Positions 36,655-46,315 of a stretch of DNA of 55,182 nucleotides are shown one piece after another. The notes below the pieces were generated by a model that saw only the letters and a list, made by a program, of their open reading frames with translations, was not told the origin of the DNA and made no database searches. Source of the DNA: an uncultured Alphaproteobacteria bacterium (GTDB taxonomy: Bacteria; Pseudomonadota; Alphaproteobacteria; Rhodobacterales; Rhodobacteraceae); the NCBI GenBank assembly GCA_902537215.1, contig CACBAM010000013.1, positions 1 through 55,182 of the forward strand, read 5' to 3'. The first letter of the stretch is position 1, and every line of letters begins with the position of its first letter. The position numbers and the translations under genes are program-made.

Positions 36655-37830
36655 TTACCAAATCGAGTGATATATGTCGTAAGCATCTTGTTCAGTAACC
36701 TCTCTGGGGTTATTTACCAACAATCTGGTTTGCTTCATAGCGTCTTTAGCCATTGACGCGCAGGCATCCTCCGGAATTGAAACATCTCGCAATTTCTGGG
36801 GTAGTCCCAACTCTTTAGATAAATCACTCAGTTTTTCGATAAACAACGATGCATTCGTTTGGTTATTATTCCCCATCTCTTCGCTTGGAAAAAGAAAAGG
36901 ATAAAGCTCTGCATATTTTTTAGCTGCCCACACATCTACTGCATTGAACCGTAGCACTCCTGGAAGTACAAGAGCATTCGATAACCCATGGGTTATATGA
37001 AAACTCCCCCCAAGTGGATAAGCTAGAGCATGTACTGCTGCTACAGGAGAATTTGCAAAAGCCATTCCAGCTAACATTGATCCAAGTAACATTTTTCCTC
37101 TCGCTTTTAAGTTTTTTGGATCCGAGACAGCCATTTTAATTGAGCTTCCCAAAAGCACTAATGCCTCCTTTGCAAAGATGCCAGACATAGGATTGTTATT
37201 TTTGTTTTTTGATGCATAGGCTTCGATTGCATGCACCATTGCATCAATTCCCGTAGCGGCAGTAGTTGCTGCCGGCAATCCTAAGGTTAGAACAGGATCT
37301 AATACTGCGAAGTCTGGAAGAATGATTGGTGAAGAAACCCCCCTTTTTTCATCACCATCCACTGTGATAATTGAAACAGGAGTAACCTCGGACCCAGTTC
37401 CAGCAGTGGTCGGAATTAAACATAAAGGTAATCTCGGGCCTATAGCGTTCCCTACCCCCCATGCACTTTCTAAATTTTCTCCTGACCCCAAAACCAAAGC
37501 CGTTAGCTTGGCAACATCCATTGAAGAACCTCCACCAAATCCGATAACCCCAGTACAAGCAATTTCTCTTCCAAAATTTATTGCCTTTTCCAAAGTTATT
37601 AATGATGGATCCGCCTCTACCTCATCAAATACCGTTACTTTTGCATTATACTTTTCAAGATTTTCAATAATATCCTCATAAAGACCTAACTTGGTTAACC
37701 CTTTATCAGTGACGAGAAGAATTCTATTACCCATTAATTTAGAAAATGGATCCGCGTCTTTTGCCACGTTAGGACCGTAAATAATTCTAGGCGTGGTATT
37801 AAAATTAAATGAGGTAATTTCTTCAATCAT
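36655..37830 (-). CDS. Iron-containing alcohol dehydrogenase
   Basis: Group III NAD(P)-dependent alcohol dehydrogenase of 391 residues. The cofactor motif GFGGGSSMDVAKL is near 97, PTTAGTGSE near 140, and the metal-binding histidines lie in GIDAMVHAIEAYAS near 195 and HALAYPLGG then HGLSNALVLP near 265-285. The family includes butanol, lactaldehyde, hydroxyacid-oxoacid and propanediol dehydrogenases; specificity cannot be read here. It heads the four-gene group that ends with the class IV aminotransferase and diverges from argG across a 120-base region. Confidence 0.9.
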   Translation of the reverse strand: MIEEITSFNFNTTPRIIYGPNVAKDADPFSKLMGNRILLVTDKGLTKLGLYEDIIENLEKYNAKVTVFDEVEADPSLITLEKAINFGREIACTGVIGFGGGSSMDVAKLTALVLGSGENLESAWGVGNAIGPRLPLCLIPTTAGTGSEVTPVSIITVDGDEKRGVSSPIILPDFAVLDPVLTLGLPAATTAATGIDAMVHAIEAYASKNKNNNPMSGIFAKEALVLLGSSIKMAVSDPKNLKARGKMLLGSMLAGMAFANSPVAAVHALAYPLGGSFHITHGLSNALVLPGVLRFNAVDVWAAKKYAELYPFLFPSEEMGNNNQTNASLFIEKLSDLSKELGLPQKLRDVSIPEDACASMAKDAMKQTRLLVNNPREVTEQDAYDIYHSIW

Positions 37831-37950
37831 GGTAAACCTTTCTAATCTTGTTTATAATATTTTACACAATTTAAAAACTGTGTTCTAAGTTTGGATAGAT
37901 AGACAAACACTGTCAATCACAGAAATTGTTGTAAGGAAAGGACTCCATAC

Positions 37951-39171
37951 ATGGCACAAAAGAAAAGAGTAGTTCTTGCTTTCTCTGGCGGGCTTGACAC
38001 CTCAGTTATATTGAAGTGGCTACAAACTGAGTTAGACTATGAGGTGGTTTGTTTTACCGCTGATCTTGGGCAAGGTGAGGAACTGGAGGCTGCGCGAGAT
38101 AAAGCTCTCTTACTCGGAATTAAACCAGACCATATTTTTATTGAAGATCTCACTGAGGAGTTTGTTCAAGATTATGTTTTCCCGATGTTTAGATGCAATA
38201 CAGTTTATGAAGGTCAATACTTGCTGGGAACATCAATTGCAAGGCCGCTCATTTCAAAGAGGTTGATAGAGATTGCTGATATTGTTGGTGCCGAAACAAT
38301 AAGTCACGGTGCTACAGGAAAAGGAAATGATCAAGTACGATTTGAATTGGCAGCGTACTCTCTTAATCCGGATATAAAAATTATTGCACCCTGGAGACTA
38401 TGGAACCTCAGTAGCAGGACAAAATTAATTGATTTTGCCGAAAAGCACCAAATTCCTATTGCTGCAAACAAAGTAGGGGAACCCCCTTTTTCAGTGGATG
38501 CTAATTTATTACATACATCTTCAGAAGGTTTAATTTTGGAAAATCCAGAAGATGAAGCTCCAGAGTATGTATATCAGAGGACAAATGATCCAGAAAAAGC
38601 ACCTGATAAACCCGATTACATAAGAATCAGCTTTAAGAATGGAGACCCAATAAAAATTGATGACAAAGAATATTCACCTGCAAACTTACTCAAGCGACTT
38701 AATGATCTTGGTAGACTGCATGGAATAGGAAGGCTCGATTTAGTAGAGAATAGATTTGTGGGAATGAAATCGCGAGGTGTTTATGAAACACCAGGAGGAA
38801 CTATACTCTTACAAGCTCACAGAGCAATTGAAGGCTTAACGTTAGATGGTGGATCTGCACATCTGAAAGACGACATAATGCCAAGATACGCTGAGTTAAT
38901 TTATAATGGTCTTTGGTTTACGCCCGAAAGAGATCTCTTACAGACCCTAATTGATAAAAGCCAGGATAATGTTGAAGGAACTGTAAAAATGAAATTGTAC
39001 AAGGGAAGCGCTCACGTTGTAAGCAGATCATCATCAAAGAGTTTATACTCCAAACAATTAGTAACGTTTGAGGACGACAAAGGTTACTATAATCAAGGTG
39101 ATGCAGAAGGATTCATAAAGCTTAAAGCACTTCGCCTACGCGAACTGGCGCGAAGGAATAAAAAAGACTAA
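37951..39171 (+). CDS. argG: Argininosuccinate synthase
   Basis: Joins citrulline and aspartate with ATP to form argininosuccinate. The 406 residues have the PP-loop [11 protein letters not shown] (10-20), then [15 protein letters not shown] near 115-129, and the C-terminal helix used in tetramer formation. Length is normal. A GGAAAGGA stretch lies before the ATG. It overlaps the YggT gene at the 3' end by 4 bases. argH, the next enzyme, is at 19144. Confidence 0.97.
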   Translation: MAQKKRVVLAFSGGLDTSVILKWLQTELDYEVVCFTADLGQGEELEAARDKALLLGIKPDHIFIEDLTEEFVQDYVFPMFRCNTVYEGQYLLGTSIARPLISKRLIEIADIVGAETISHGATGKGNDQVRFELAAYSLNPDIKIIAPWRLWNLSSRTKLIDFAEKHQIPIAANKVGEPPFSVDANLLHTSSEGLILENPEDEAPEYVYQRTNDPEKAPDKPDYIRISFKNGDPIKIDDKEYSPANLLKRLNDLGRLHGIGRLDLVENRFVGMKSRGVYETPGGTILLQAHRAIEGLTLDGGSAHLKDDIMPRYAELIYNGLWFTPERDLLQTLIDKSQDNVEGTVKMKLYKGSAHVVSRSSSKSLYSKQLVTFEDDKGYYNQGDAEGFIKLKALRLRELARRNKKD

Positions 39172-39455
39172 TAGAAGTTTCCAATGTTATTTCTTATAAT
39201 TATTTGTAGTGCCAAAATGGCTATAAAAACAATCAAAGGAGCAAAGTCGATCGCACCAGTGTAGGGCATGCGACGTCTTATCGGACCATACAACGGCTCT
39301 AATACTTGGTTTATGCCACGCCAAATCTGATTAATAAGTGGCTGATGAATGTTAAGAATATTGAAGTTTATGAGCCAACTTAAAACAATTTGAGCTATAA
39401 TGATGTACTTCAAGACATCGAGTAACATGTAAACAATTTGAAGTAACGATACCAA
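39168..39455 (-). CDS. YggT family membrane protein
   Basis: Small inner-membrane protein of 95 residues with two hydrophobic segments (about 5-30 and 70-90). The cytoplasmic loop carries the family pattern [10 protein letters not shown], then [11 protein letters not shown] and [13 protein letters not shown]. YggT proteins are often linked to cell-shape and pyrroline-carboxylate reductase loci; the role is unknown. A 94-base AT-rich gap separates it from the divergent MFS gene. Confidence 0.85.
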   Translation of the reverse strand: MVSLLQIVYMLLDVLKYIIIAQIVLSWLINFNILNIHQPLINQIWRGINQVLEPLYGPIRRRMPYTGAIDFAPLIVFIAILALQIIIRNNIGNFY

Positions 39456-39549
39456 AAATAAACTCCCATAAAAATTGTATTACATTGTAAAGATAGTTAA
39501 TAATTTATAAAATAAAAGCACAAAAATATAAACGAATTGCAGGCCATAA

Positions 39550-40872
39550 ATGAAAAATAAGCTAAAGGTATACTCATGGATGCTGTACGATTGGGCTTGC
39601 CAACCTATACATACTTTGATAGCCACTTTTATATTTGGTCCGTATTTTGTGCAGGCGGTGGCAGAAAACCCTGTTGAGGGCCAAGCATTAATTGGGATGG
39701 CCGTGACAGTTTCTGGGATAGTTGTTGCTATCTTTTCGCCGATTTTAGGGGCGCTGGCGGATCAAACTCAGAAAAGAAAGCCGTGGATCCTTTTATTTTC
39801 TGTCTTTTTTGTAATTTCCACTTTTTCTTTGTGGTATGCTGAGCCAAACCTCGAGAATACATTCTGGGTTTTATTTGCATATACTGTTGGTTTTATTGCA
39901 GCCGATTTTTCGACAGTTTTCACCAATGCTATGATGCCAAGCCTTGAGAAACCAGATAAGCTTGGCAAACTATCAGGAGCGGGATGGGGACTAGGTTACT
40001 TAGGCGGATTAGTATCTCTTGTCATAATGTTGAGCCTATTCGTTGAGCAAGAAAATGGGTTTACATTACTAGGGAGCAATCCAGCACTGGGATTAGACGC
40101 TGCTGACAGAGAGGGTACCAGAGTTGTGGGGCCATTGACAGCCTTTTGGTATGTTTTATTCATGATTCCATTTTTTGTGTTCGTACCCGACGTCAAGATG
40201 TCAACACCAACTCAACTAAATGTAAAAAAAGCGATTAAACAACTATTTTTAAATATTGTTAACTTAAAAAATCAACCTTCTTTAGGTTGGTTTTTAGTGG
40301 CTTCAATGTTCTACAGGGATGCTATGAATGGAATTTTTTTCTTTGGTGGAATCTATGCAGCGGGCGTATTAGAGATGAGTACCGTGCAACTCGGTATTTT
40401 TGGAATTTTAGCAGCAGCAACTGGTACTATTGGAGCGTATTGGGGTGGAACCTTGGACAGCAAGTATGGCTCTAAATTTTGTGTCAGTATTATGCTTGGA
40501 GGACTTCTAATTGTTACGCTTGTGATATTCGGGTTAAGTAGATCAGAATTCTACGGATTACCTTTGGACCCCAATTCGAATACTCCAGATATGATATTTT
40601 ATGTAGCTGGAGGCTTACTTGGGTTTGTAAGTGGACCTATCCAATCTGCGTCCCGCACATTATTAATCTTCTTAGTTGAAGAAAAACAGATAACCGAAAC
40701 GTTTGGAATCTACGCCCTTGTAGGGAGAGCAACAGCATTTTTAGCTCCGGCTCTAATTACTTGGTTCACTTTAGTGAGTGGGTCACAGCAAATCGGTTTA
40801 GTGCCGATTATTATTTTATTGTTTATAGGGTGGTATTTACTTCGTTATGTAAATGTTAAGAATTTAGTGTAA
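39550..40872 (+). CDS. MFS transporter, UMF1/Atg22-like
   Basis: Integral membrane transporter of 440 residues with about twelve hydrophobic segments. The N-terminal SWMLYDWACQPIHTLIATFIFGPYF and the segment VTVSGIVVAIFSPILGALADQTQKRKPW around 57-84 match the UMF1 group related to fungal vacuolar Atg22 effluxers. Substrates of bacterial members are not known. It shares a TAATG stop-start junction with the phytase-like gene downstream, so the two are probably made together. Confidence 0.84.
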   Translation: MKNKLKVYSWMLYDWACQPIHTLIATFIFGPYFVQAVAENPVEGQALIGMAVTVSGIVVAIFSPILGALADQTQKRKPWILLFSVFFVISTFSLWYAEPNLENTFWVLFAYTVGFIAADFSTVFTNAMMPSLEKPDKLGKLSGAGWGLGYLGGLVSLVIMLSLFVEQENGFTLLGSNPALGLDAADREGTRVVGPLTAFWYVLFMIPFFVFVPDVKMSTPTQLNVKKAIKQLFLNIVNLKNQPSLGWFLVASMFYRDAMNGIFFFGGIYAAGVLEMSTVQLGIFGILAAATGTIGAYWGGTLDSKYGSKFCVSIMLGGLLIVTLVIFGLSRSEFYGLPLDPNSNTPDMIFYVAGGLLGFVSGPIQSASRTLLIFLVEEKQITETFGIYALVGRATAFLAPALITWFTLVSGSQQIGLVPIIILLFIGWYLLRYVNVKNLV

Positions 40873-41765
40873 TGAAAAACCTTGTTTTTATCCTAATCAT
40901 TCTTTTTGGGGCGATATCAACACTTAAAGCTGATGTTAAGAAATGGAAGTTAGAACAAGTAGGTTTTTTGAATATTGATAGAAACGAAAAAGATTATGGT
41001 GGGTTTTCTGGACTGTTAATTAAGAATGCGGGGACCGAGGCTTTAGTTGTCACTGATAAGTCATTTTTTTTTGTTCTGGAATTGCGTCGTGATGATAATG
41101 ACTTTCTAACCGGATATTCGATAATTAAAAAGGGCCGGATTTTGTCCAGCAAGGGCGAACATTTAAATGGTCGTAATACAGACAGCGAGTCAATCGCTAA
41201 GGATGCAAACAATAATTATTATATTTCATTTGAGTCAAATCACAGAATAATGCTGCATACAGAAATTGAGAGCAAAGGTATCTTTGTTCCTAAACATCCA
41301 ATGTTTAGAAAACTATCTGTGAATAAGGGTATAGAGGCTCTAGCAATTGATAATGAAAATCGCTTGATCGCCATACCAGAAAAACCCCCCTTAGGCATTT
41401 CCGATATCCCGATTTTCAGACTACAAAATAATAAATGGGAAATTATCAAATATGTAAAAATAGAGGACAACTTTCTAGTTACCGACGCAGAGATTTTACC
41501 TATGGGTCTTTTATTGATACTAGAACGCAAATTCTCATGGACCCAAGGTTTTAAAACAAGATTTAGGTTAATTTCTTTAGATAAGTTTGATAATACAGAG
41601 CCAATAATTGTTTTTACCTCAACGGCTAATCAGTTTGACAATTTGGAGGGCATGACTTTTTGGAAAGATAAAAAAGGTAAAATGCGCATTTTAACGGTGT
41701 CCGATGACAACTTTCATCCCTTGCAGCAAAGTGAAATAAGAGAATTTTTTTTAAAATATGAATAA
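40872..41765 (+). CDS. Exported esterase-like phytase-family protein
   Basis: A 297-residue protein with a clear signal peptide (hydrophobic 4-20, probable cleavage after LKA). Regions such as [57 protein letters not shown] and [19 protein letters not shown] repeat the blade-like pattern of the esterase-like phytase family (a beta-propeller), with conserved acidic residues that may bind metal. Substrate unknown. Coupled to the MFS gene by a one-base overlap, and 17 bases upstream of dapD. Confidence 0.75.
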   Translation: MKNLVFILIILFGAISTLKADVKKWKLEQVGFLNIDRNEKDYGGFSGLLIKNAGTEALVVTDKSFFFVLELRRDDNDFLTGYSIIKKGRILSSKGEHLNGRNTDSESIAKDANNNYYISFESNHRIMLHTEIESKGIFVPKHPMFRKLSVNKGIEALAIDNENRLIAIPEKPPLGISDIPIFRLQNNKWEIIKYVKIEDNFLVTDAEILPMGLLLILERKFSWTQGFKTRFRLISLDKFDNTEPIIVFTSTANQFDNLEGMTFWKDKKGKMRILTVSDDNFHPLQQSEIREFFLKYE

Positions 41766-41782
41766 TAATTGAAGGAAATACT

Positions 41783-42610
41783 ATGGAAAATAAAGAATTA
41801 GAAAACGTTATCGAAACCTCATGGGAAAGCAAAGACGAAATAAATGAAAAAACAGTTGGAAAAACTAAAGAGGCTGTAGAACAAACTTTAAATCTGCTAG
41901 GAAACGGTACTTTGAGAGTGGCAGAAAAAAAGGCCTCAGGTGAATGGGTAGTGAATCAATGGACAAAAAAAGCAGTTCTATTAAGTTTTAGGCTTAGAGA
42001 AATGGAATTACAAAAAGGCGGGCCACAAAATTCAACCTGGTGGGATAAAGTGGATAGCAAGTTTAAAGACTGGGGTGAAACTGAGTGGAAAAAGAAGAAT
42101 TTCAGAGCCGTTCCTAATACGGTAGTTAGAGCATCAGCCTTCATTGGTGAAAATGTTGTTCTAATGCCCTCATTTGTAAATCTTGGTGCGTATGTTGATA
42201 GTGGGACAATGGTCGATACTTGGGCAACAGTTGGATCTTGTGCTCAGATAGGAAAAAATGTGCACCTTTCAGGTGGAGTAGGAATAGGAGGTGTATTAGA
42301 GCCTATGCAAGCATCGCCTACTATTATCGAGGATAATTGCTTTATTGGAGCAAGGTCTGAAATTGTAGAAGGCTGTATTGTCAGAGAGGGAGCTGTAGTA
42401 GGCATGGGTGTGTTTATTGGAAAATCTACAAAAATATTTAATAGAGAAACTGGTGAAACAACATATGGAGAAATACCTCCTTACTCCGTGGTTGTCTCAG
42501 GTTCTATTCCATCTAAAGGAGGAGTAAACCTTTATTGCGCTGTAATAGTCAAACAGGTCGATGAAAAAACAAGAAGTAAAACTTCCATAAATGATTTATT
42601 ACGAGACTAA
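41783..42610 (+). CDS. dapD: Tetrahydrodipicolinate N-succinyltransferase
   Basis: Transfers succinyl from succinyl-CoA to tetrahydrodipicolinate in the succinylase branch of diaminopimelate and lysine synthesis. The 275 residues have an N-terminal helical domain and, from about 110, a left-handed beta-helix of hexapeptide repeats ([56 protein letters not shown]). It is 2 bases ahead of dapE and works just before it in the pathway. Confidence 0.96.
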   Translation: MENKELENVIETSWESKDEINEKTVGKTKEAVEQTLNLLGNGTLRVAEKKASGEWVVNQWTKKAVLLSFRLREMELQKGGPQNSTWWDKVDSKFKDWGETEWKKKNFRAVPNTVVRASAFIGENVVLMPSFVNLGAYVDSGTMVDTWATVGSCAQIGKNVHLSGGVGIGGVLEPMQASPTIIEDNCFIGARSEIVEGCIVREGAVVGMGVFIGKSTKIFNRETGETTYGEIPPYSVVVSGSIPSKGGVNLYCAVIVKQVDEKTRSKTSINDLLRD

Positions 42611-42612
42611 TC

Positions 42613-43773
42613 ATGACTAAATTGATAGATGATCCTATAGCATTGACAAAAAAACTTATTAGTTTTAGGTCGATTACTCCAGACGACGGTGGATCTTTAG
42701 AATTTATTTCTTCATTTGTTGCGCAGTTAGGTTTCCAAACAAAAGTTTCCTCCACCCAAGGTGTAACAAACCTTTTTGCACGGTGGTCTCCAAAGTCAGG
42801 TTTCAAAAGAACACTGGCCTTTAATGGGCATGTAGATGTAGTACCACCAGGAGAGGAAAGATTATGGGATAGCGATCCATTCAGTGGTGATATTAGGAAC
42901 GATCGAATTTTTGGTAGAGGCTCAGTAGATATGAAATCTTCTGTTGCAGCGTTCCTTATAGCGCTTAAAGAAATCATTGAGGAAGAAGAGCTAAGTTGCT
43001 CTTTCGTGTTATTAATCACGAGTGATGAGGAAGGTCATGCTGAATACGGTACAAAAGAACTTTTGAAGTGGGCCGTTAAAAATAACGAAGCTTTTGACCA
43101 CTGTCTCGTTGGTGAGCCTACCTCCTCCAAGTTGGTAGGCGATACTATAAAAATTGGTAGACGTGGTTCGTTAAGTGGATTTATAGTTTGTAAAGGAAAA
43201 CAGGGTCATATAGCTTATCCTGACAAAGCAGTTAATCCAGTCGAAGCACTAATTCACTTTCTCAGCGAATTAAAATCCCTTAAGCTAGATGATGGCAGCG
43301 ATTTTTTTGAGCCCTCTAGCTTAAACATCTCAACGATAGATACAAAAAATGAAGCATTGAACGTTATACCTGAGAATTCTTATGCTAACTTTAACGTGCG
43401 TTTTAATGATCAGCATTCATGCTTATCGCTAACAAAAAAAATAGATACGCTTGTCACCAAGCATAATGAAGAAACTAATGCGACACTGGAAATTAAGTAT
43501 AAATGTTCTGGTGAAAGCTTTTTGACTGAGCCAGGCCAACTTTCAGACCTGTTAACTACTTCAATAAAAGAAATAGCAGGTGTAAATTGTAAACTTTCCA
43601 CTGGAGGCGGCACATCAGATGCTCGATTTGTGTGGGAATACTGCCCAGTGGTAGAATTTGGTTTAGTTGGCGATACAATGCACCAAATTAATGAAAATAC
43701 TAAGGTCGATGATATTGTTTTGCTAAAAGATATCTATAAAAATTTTTTGAAAAACTATAATAAGAAAGTGTAA
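42613..43773 (+). CDS. dapE: Succinyl-diaminopimelate desuccinylase
   Basis: M20-family zinc peptidase that hydrolyses N-succinyl-LL-diaminopimelate. Metal and catalytic motifs appear in order: NGHVDVVPPG near 73, GRGSVDMKS near 98 (bridging Asp), SDEEGHAEYG near 135 (catalytic Glu then metal Glu), and GEPTSS near 163. The last metal histidine lies in GLVGDTMHQINE near 356. At 386 residues it is typical. It is separated from mce by 2 bases. Confidence 0.95.
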   Translation: MTKLIDDPIALTKKLISFRSITPDDGGSLEFISSFVAQLGFQTKVSSTQGVTNLFARWSPKSGFKRTLAFNGHVDVVPPGEERLWDSDPFSGDIRNDRIFGRGSVDMKSSVAAFLIALKEIIEEEELSCSFVLLITSDEEGHAEYGTKELLKWAVKNNEAFDHCLVGEPTSSKLVGDTIKIGRRGSLSGFIVCKGKQGHIAYPDKAVNPVEALIHFLSELKSLKLDDGSDFFEPSSLNISTIDTKNEALNVIPENSYANFNVRFNDQHSCLSLTKKIDTLVTKHNEETNATLEIKYKCSGESFLTEPGQLSDLLTTSIKEIAGVNCKLSTGGGTSDARFVWEYCPVVEFGLVGDTMHQINENTKVDDIVLLKDIYKNFLKNYNKKV

Positions 43774-43775
43774 CA

Positions 43776-44186
43776 ATGATTGGAAAATTGAACCACATCG
43801 CTATAGCAACACCCAAATTAGATGAGGCTGTAAAAGCCTATAAAAATATGCTGGGAGTAAAAATAAGTTCTCCCATCGATCAAATAGATCATGGCGTTAA
43901 GGTAGTATTTATTGAATTACCAAATACCAAGATAGAATTGCTAGAACCACTGGGAGAAAAAAGCCCAATAGAAAACTTTCTTGAGAAAAATAAAAAAGGT
44001 GGGATACACCACATTTGTTTTGAAGTAGAAGACATAAATGCTGCTATTTTGAGCCTAGAAAAAGATGGAGCAACTGTATTAGGCGATGGAGAAGCTAAAA
44101 TTGGTGCGCATGGTAATCCAGTAATTTTTCTGCACCCTAAGGATTTTAATGGCACTCTCATCGAGTTAGAGGAAGTCAAACAATGA
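43776..44186 (+). CDS. mce: Methylmalonyl-CoA epimerase
   Basis: VOC-fold metalloenzyme that interconverts (2S)- and (2R)-methylmalonyl-CoA. The 136 residues include the N-terminal metal ligand in LNHIAIA (His7), FIELPNTKIELLEPLG near 48, the central KGGIHHICFEVEDI near 72 and the C-terminal HPKDFNGTLIELEEV near 120. It serves propionyl-CoA conversion to succinyl-CoA, which follows Mcl1 cleavage in the ethylmalonyl-CoA pathway. It overlaps the DUF1467 gene by 4 bases, a pairing common in alphaproteobacteria. Confidence 0.93.
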   Translation: MIGKLNHIAIATPKLDEAVKAYKNMLGVKISSPIDQIDHGVKVVFIELPNTKIELLEPLGEKSPIENFLEKNKKGGIHHICFEVEDINAAILSLEKDGATVLGDGEAKIGAHGNPVIFLHPKDFNGTLIELEEVKQ

Positions 44187-44410
44187 CAATAACTTCTGCA
44201 ATAGTACTATTATCAGTTTACTGGTTTATTATTTTATTTATCATTTTACCTATAAATGTTACCACCCAAAATGATGAGAGAAATATCATTGAAGGGACCG
44301 CACCTTCATCCCCAGTAAATCCTAATCTCAAACGCAAGTTTTCTATTACCACGATAGTATCTATTATTCTTTGGATACCGACCTGTTTAGTAATCAATCT
44401 ATTCTATTAA
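44183..44410 (+). CDS. DUF1467 family membrane protein
   Basis: A 75-residue protein with two membrane helices (about 3-23 and 54-73) joined by a polar loop. The pattern TSAIVLLSVYWFIILFIILPI, TQNDER, GTAPSSPVNPNLKRKF matches DUF1467, an alphaproteobacterial family of unknown role. It directly follows mce. In many relatives proS follows next; here the convergent aspS lies 6 bases away instead. Confidence 0.86.
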   Translation: MTITSAIVLLSVYWFIILFIILPINVTTQNDERNIIEGTAPSSPVNPNLKRKFSITTIVSIILWIPTCLVINLFY

Positions 44411-44416
44411 ATGAAT

Positions 44417-46198
44417 TTATAGATCTTGATCGATTATTTTTAATTTAAGTTCATCTAACTGTTCTATGGTTGGATTTCTGGGGGATCCAAGCATAGGGTC
44501 CTCTGCTTTTTGGTTCATAGGAAACATAATAACTTCCCTTATATTATCTTCCTTAGCCAAAAGCATTACTATCCTATCAATGCCAGCAGCACATCCTCCG
44601 TGAGGTGGAGCACCATATTTTAAAGCATTTACTAAACCTGAAAACTGGCTCTCAACTTCCTCTTTTGTATAGCCCGCAATTTCAAACGCCTTAAACAAGT
44701 TCTCTAGTTTATGATTTCTAATTGCGCCAGACAAAATCTCATACCCATTACACGATAAATCATACTGCATCCCCAATACACTCAAAGGATCAATATCTTC
44801 ACTCAATAAATCGGTCTTAGGCATCGAAAAAGGGTTATGTGAAAACTCAATTTTTCCTGTCTCTGTATCTCTTTCATACATTGGAAAATCAGTGATCCAA
44901 CAAAACTCATAAGAATTTAAATTTGTAATATCTAGTTCGATGCCAACGAGGTCCCTAGCCTTGCTAGCAATATCATTAAAATGGGCAGGTACACCACCCA
45001 GGAAAAAGGCTGCATCTCCTTTATCAAGACCGAGAAAATTTCTTAATTTTTCTGTCTTTTCCTCGCCTAAGTTTTTTGCTATTGGTCCCGCTGCTTCTAA
45101 ATTACCATTATCATCTGACCGCCAGAAGATGTAGCCCATACCTGGTAATCCTTGTTCTTGCGCAAACTTGTTCATTCTGTCACAAAATTTCCTACTGCCT
45201 CCACCTTTTGCCGGTATTGCTTTGATCTGTGTTCCATCTTTCGTCAAAATATCGGCAAAGATTTTAAACCCTGAAGAAACAAAAAACTCGGAAACATCCA
45301 TCATTTTTATTGGATTTCTTAAATCTGGTTTATCAGTACCATACCACTCCATAGATTGGCCAAAACTAATAATAGGAAAGTTATTATTAACTGCATAGGA
45401 GTCTGAAAAATTTTCAAAGAGTTTGACAAACACTTTTTCTACCAATTTAAATACATCATGTTCCTCGACAAATGACATCTCTATATCTAGCTGATAAAAG
45501 TCAGTTGGAGATCTATCCGACCTGGGATCTTCATCTCGAAAGCATGGTGCAATCTGGAAATATTTATCAAACCCACCAACCATTATCAACTGCTTGTAGA
45601 TTTGAGGAGCTTGCGGTAGCGCATAAAACTTTCCAGGATGTAATCGTGAGGGAATTAAAAAATCTCGCGCTCCTTCCGGAGAAGATGATGATATTATTGG
45701 CGTTTGAAATTCGTTGAAACCGTTTTCCCACATCTCTTTTCGTATAAACTCGATTATCTTTGATCTCAATATTATATTCTGGTGTATTCCGTCTCTCCTT
45801 AAATCGAGGAAACGATACTTTAGTCTTGTTTCTTCTGGATATGGAAGATCTCCAAAAACAGGTAAAGGAAGTTCCTCCGAAGCCCCTAAAATATTTATCT
45901 TTGCTATGAAAACCTCTATCTCCCCTGTGGGCAATTTTTCATTTATTAAAGAACTATCTCTCTTTCTCACAGTTCCTTCTATTGATATGCACCACTCTGC
46001 TCTCACATTTTCTACTTCTTTAAAAACGGGACTATCAGGATCTGCTAAAACTTGGGTAAGACCAAAATGATCTCTTAGGTCAATGAAAAGCACGCCTCCA
46101 TGATCACGTACTCTATGTACCCAACCAGAGAGCTTTACGAGCTCCCCATCGTTTCCTGCTCGTAATTCATTACAGTTATGTGATCTGTACAAATGCAT
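44417..46198 (-). CDS. aspS: Aspartyl-tRNA synthetase
   Basis: Class IIb synthetase of 593 residues, bacterial type. The N-terminal OB-fold anticodon domain has [20 protein letters not shown] near 25. Then come [13 protein letters not shown] (motif 1 region), [24 protein letters not shown] near 216 (motif 2), the bacterial insertion (GAD) domain at about 310-410, and the final [18 protein letters not shown] near 530 (motif 3). It diverges from carB with a 117-base spacer. Confidence 0.96.
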   Translation of the reverse strand: MHLYRSHNCNELRAGNDGELVKLSGWVHRVRDHGGVLFIDLRDHFGLTQVLADPDSPVFKEVENVRAEWCISIEGTVRKRDSSLINEKLPTGEIEVFIAKINILGASEELPLPVFGDLPYPEETRLKYRFLDLRRDGIHQNIILRSKIIEFIRKEMWENGFNEFQTPIISSSSPEGARDFLIPSRLHPGKFYALPQAPQIYKQLIMVGGFDKYFQIAPCFRDEDPRSDRSPTDFYQLDIEMSFVEEHDVFKLVEKVFVKLFENFSDSYAVNNNFPIISFGQSMEWYGTDKPDLRNPIKMMDVSEFFVSSGFKIFADILTKDGTQIKAIPAKGGGSRKFCDRMNKFAQEQGLPGMGYIFWRSDDNGNLEAAGPIAKNLGEEKTEKLRNFLGLDKGDAAFFLGGVPAHFNDIASKARDLVGIELDITNLNSYEFCWITDFPMYERDTETGKIEFSHNPFSMPKTDLLSEDIDPLSVLGMQYDLSCNGYEILSGAIRNHKLENLFKAFEIAGYTKEEVESQFSGLVNALKYGAPPHGGCAAGIDRIVMLLAKEDNIREVIMFPMNQKAEDPMLGSPRNPTIEQLDELKLKIIDQDL

Positions 46199-46315
46199 CT
46201 TATCTACCTATTCACTAACCAAAAACTTATTGATTTTATTAGTGACAGTTTTAAAAAGGGTTATGTTTATAAATTCTTGTACACTTATAGTTTCACGAAT
46301 TAAAGAAAAATTTAA

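Noticed and set aside
37831-37950. Inverted-repeat-like bases before argG as an ArgR operator
   Set aside because: No convincing palindrome matching an arginine-repressor box could be found by eye.
42549-43019. 156-residue minus-strand frame across dapD and dapE
   Set aside because: Antisense to two confident genes and with no recognisable motif.
46199-46315. Riboswitch or attenuator ahead of carB
   Set aside because: The 117-base divergent region is AT-rich with a possible TATAGT hexamer, but no stable hairpin or known motif was seen.
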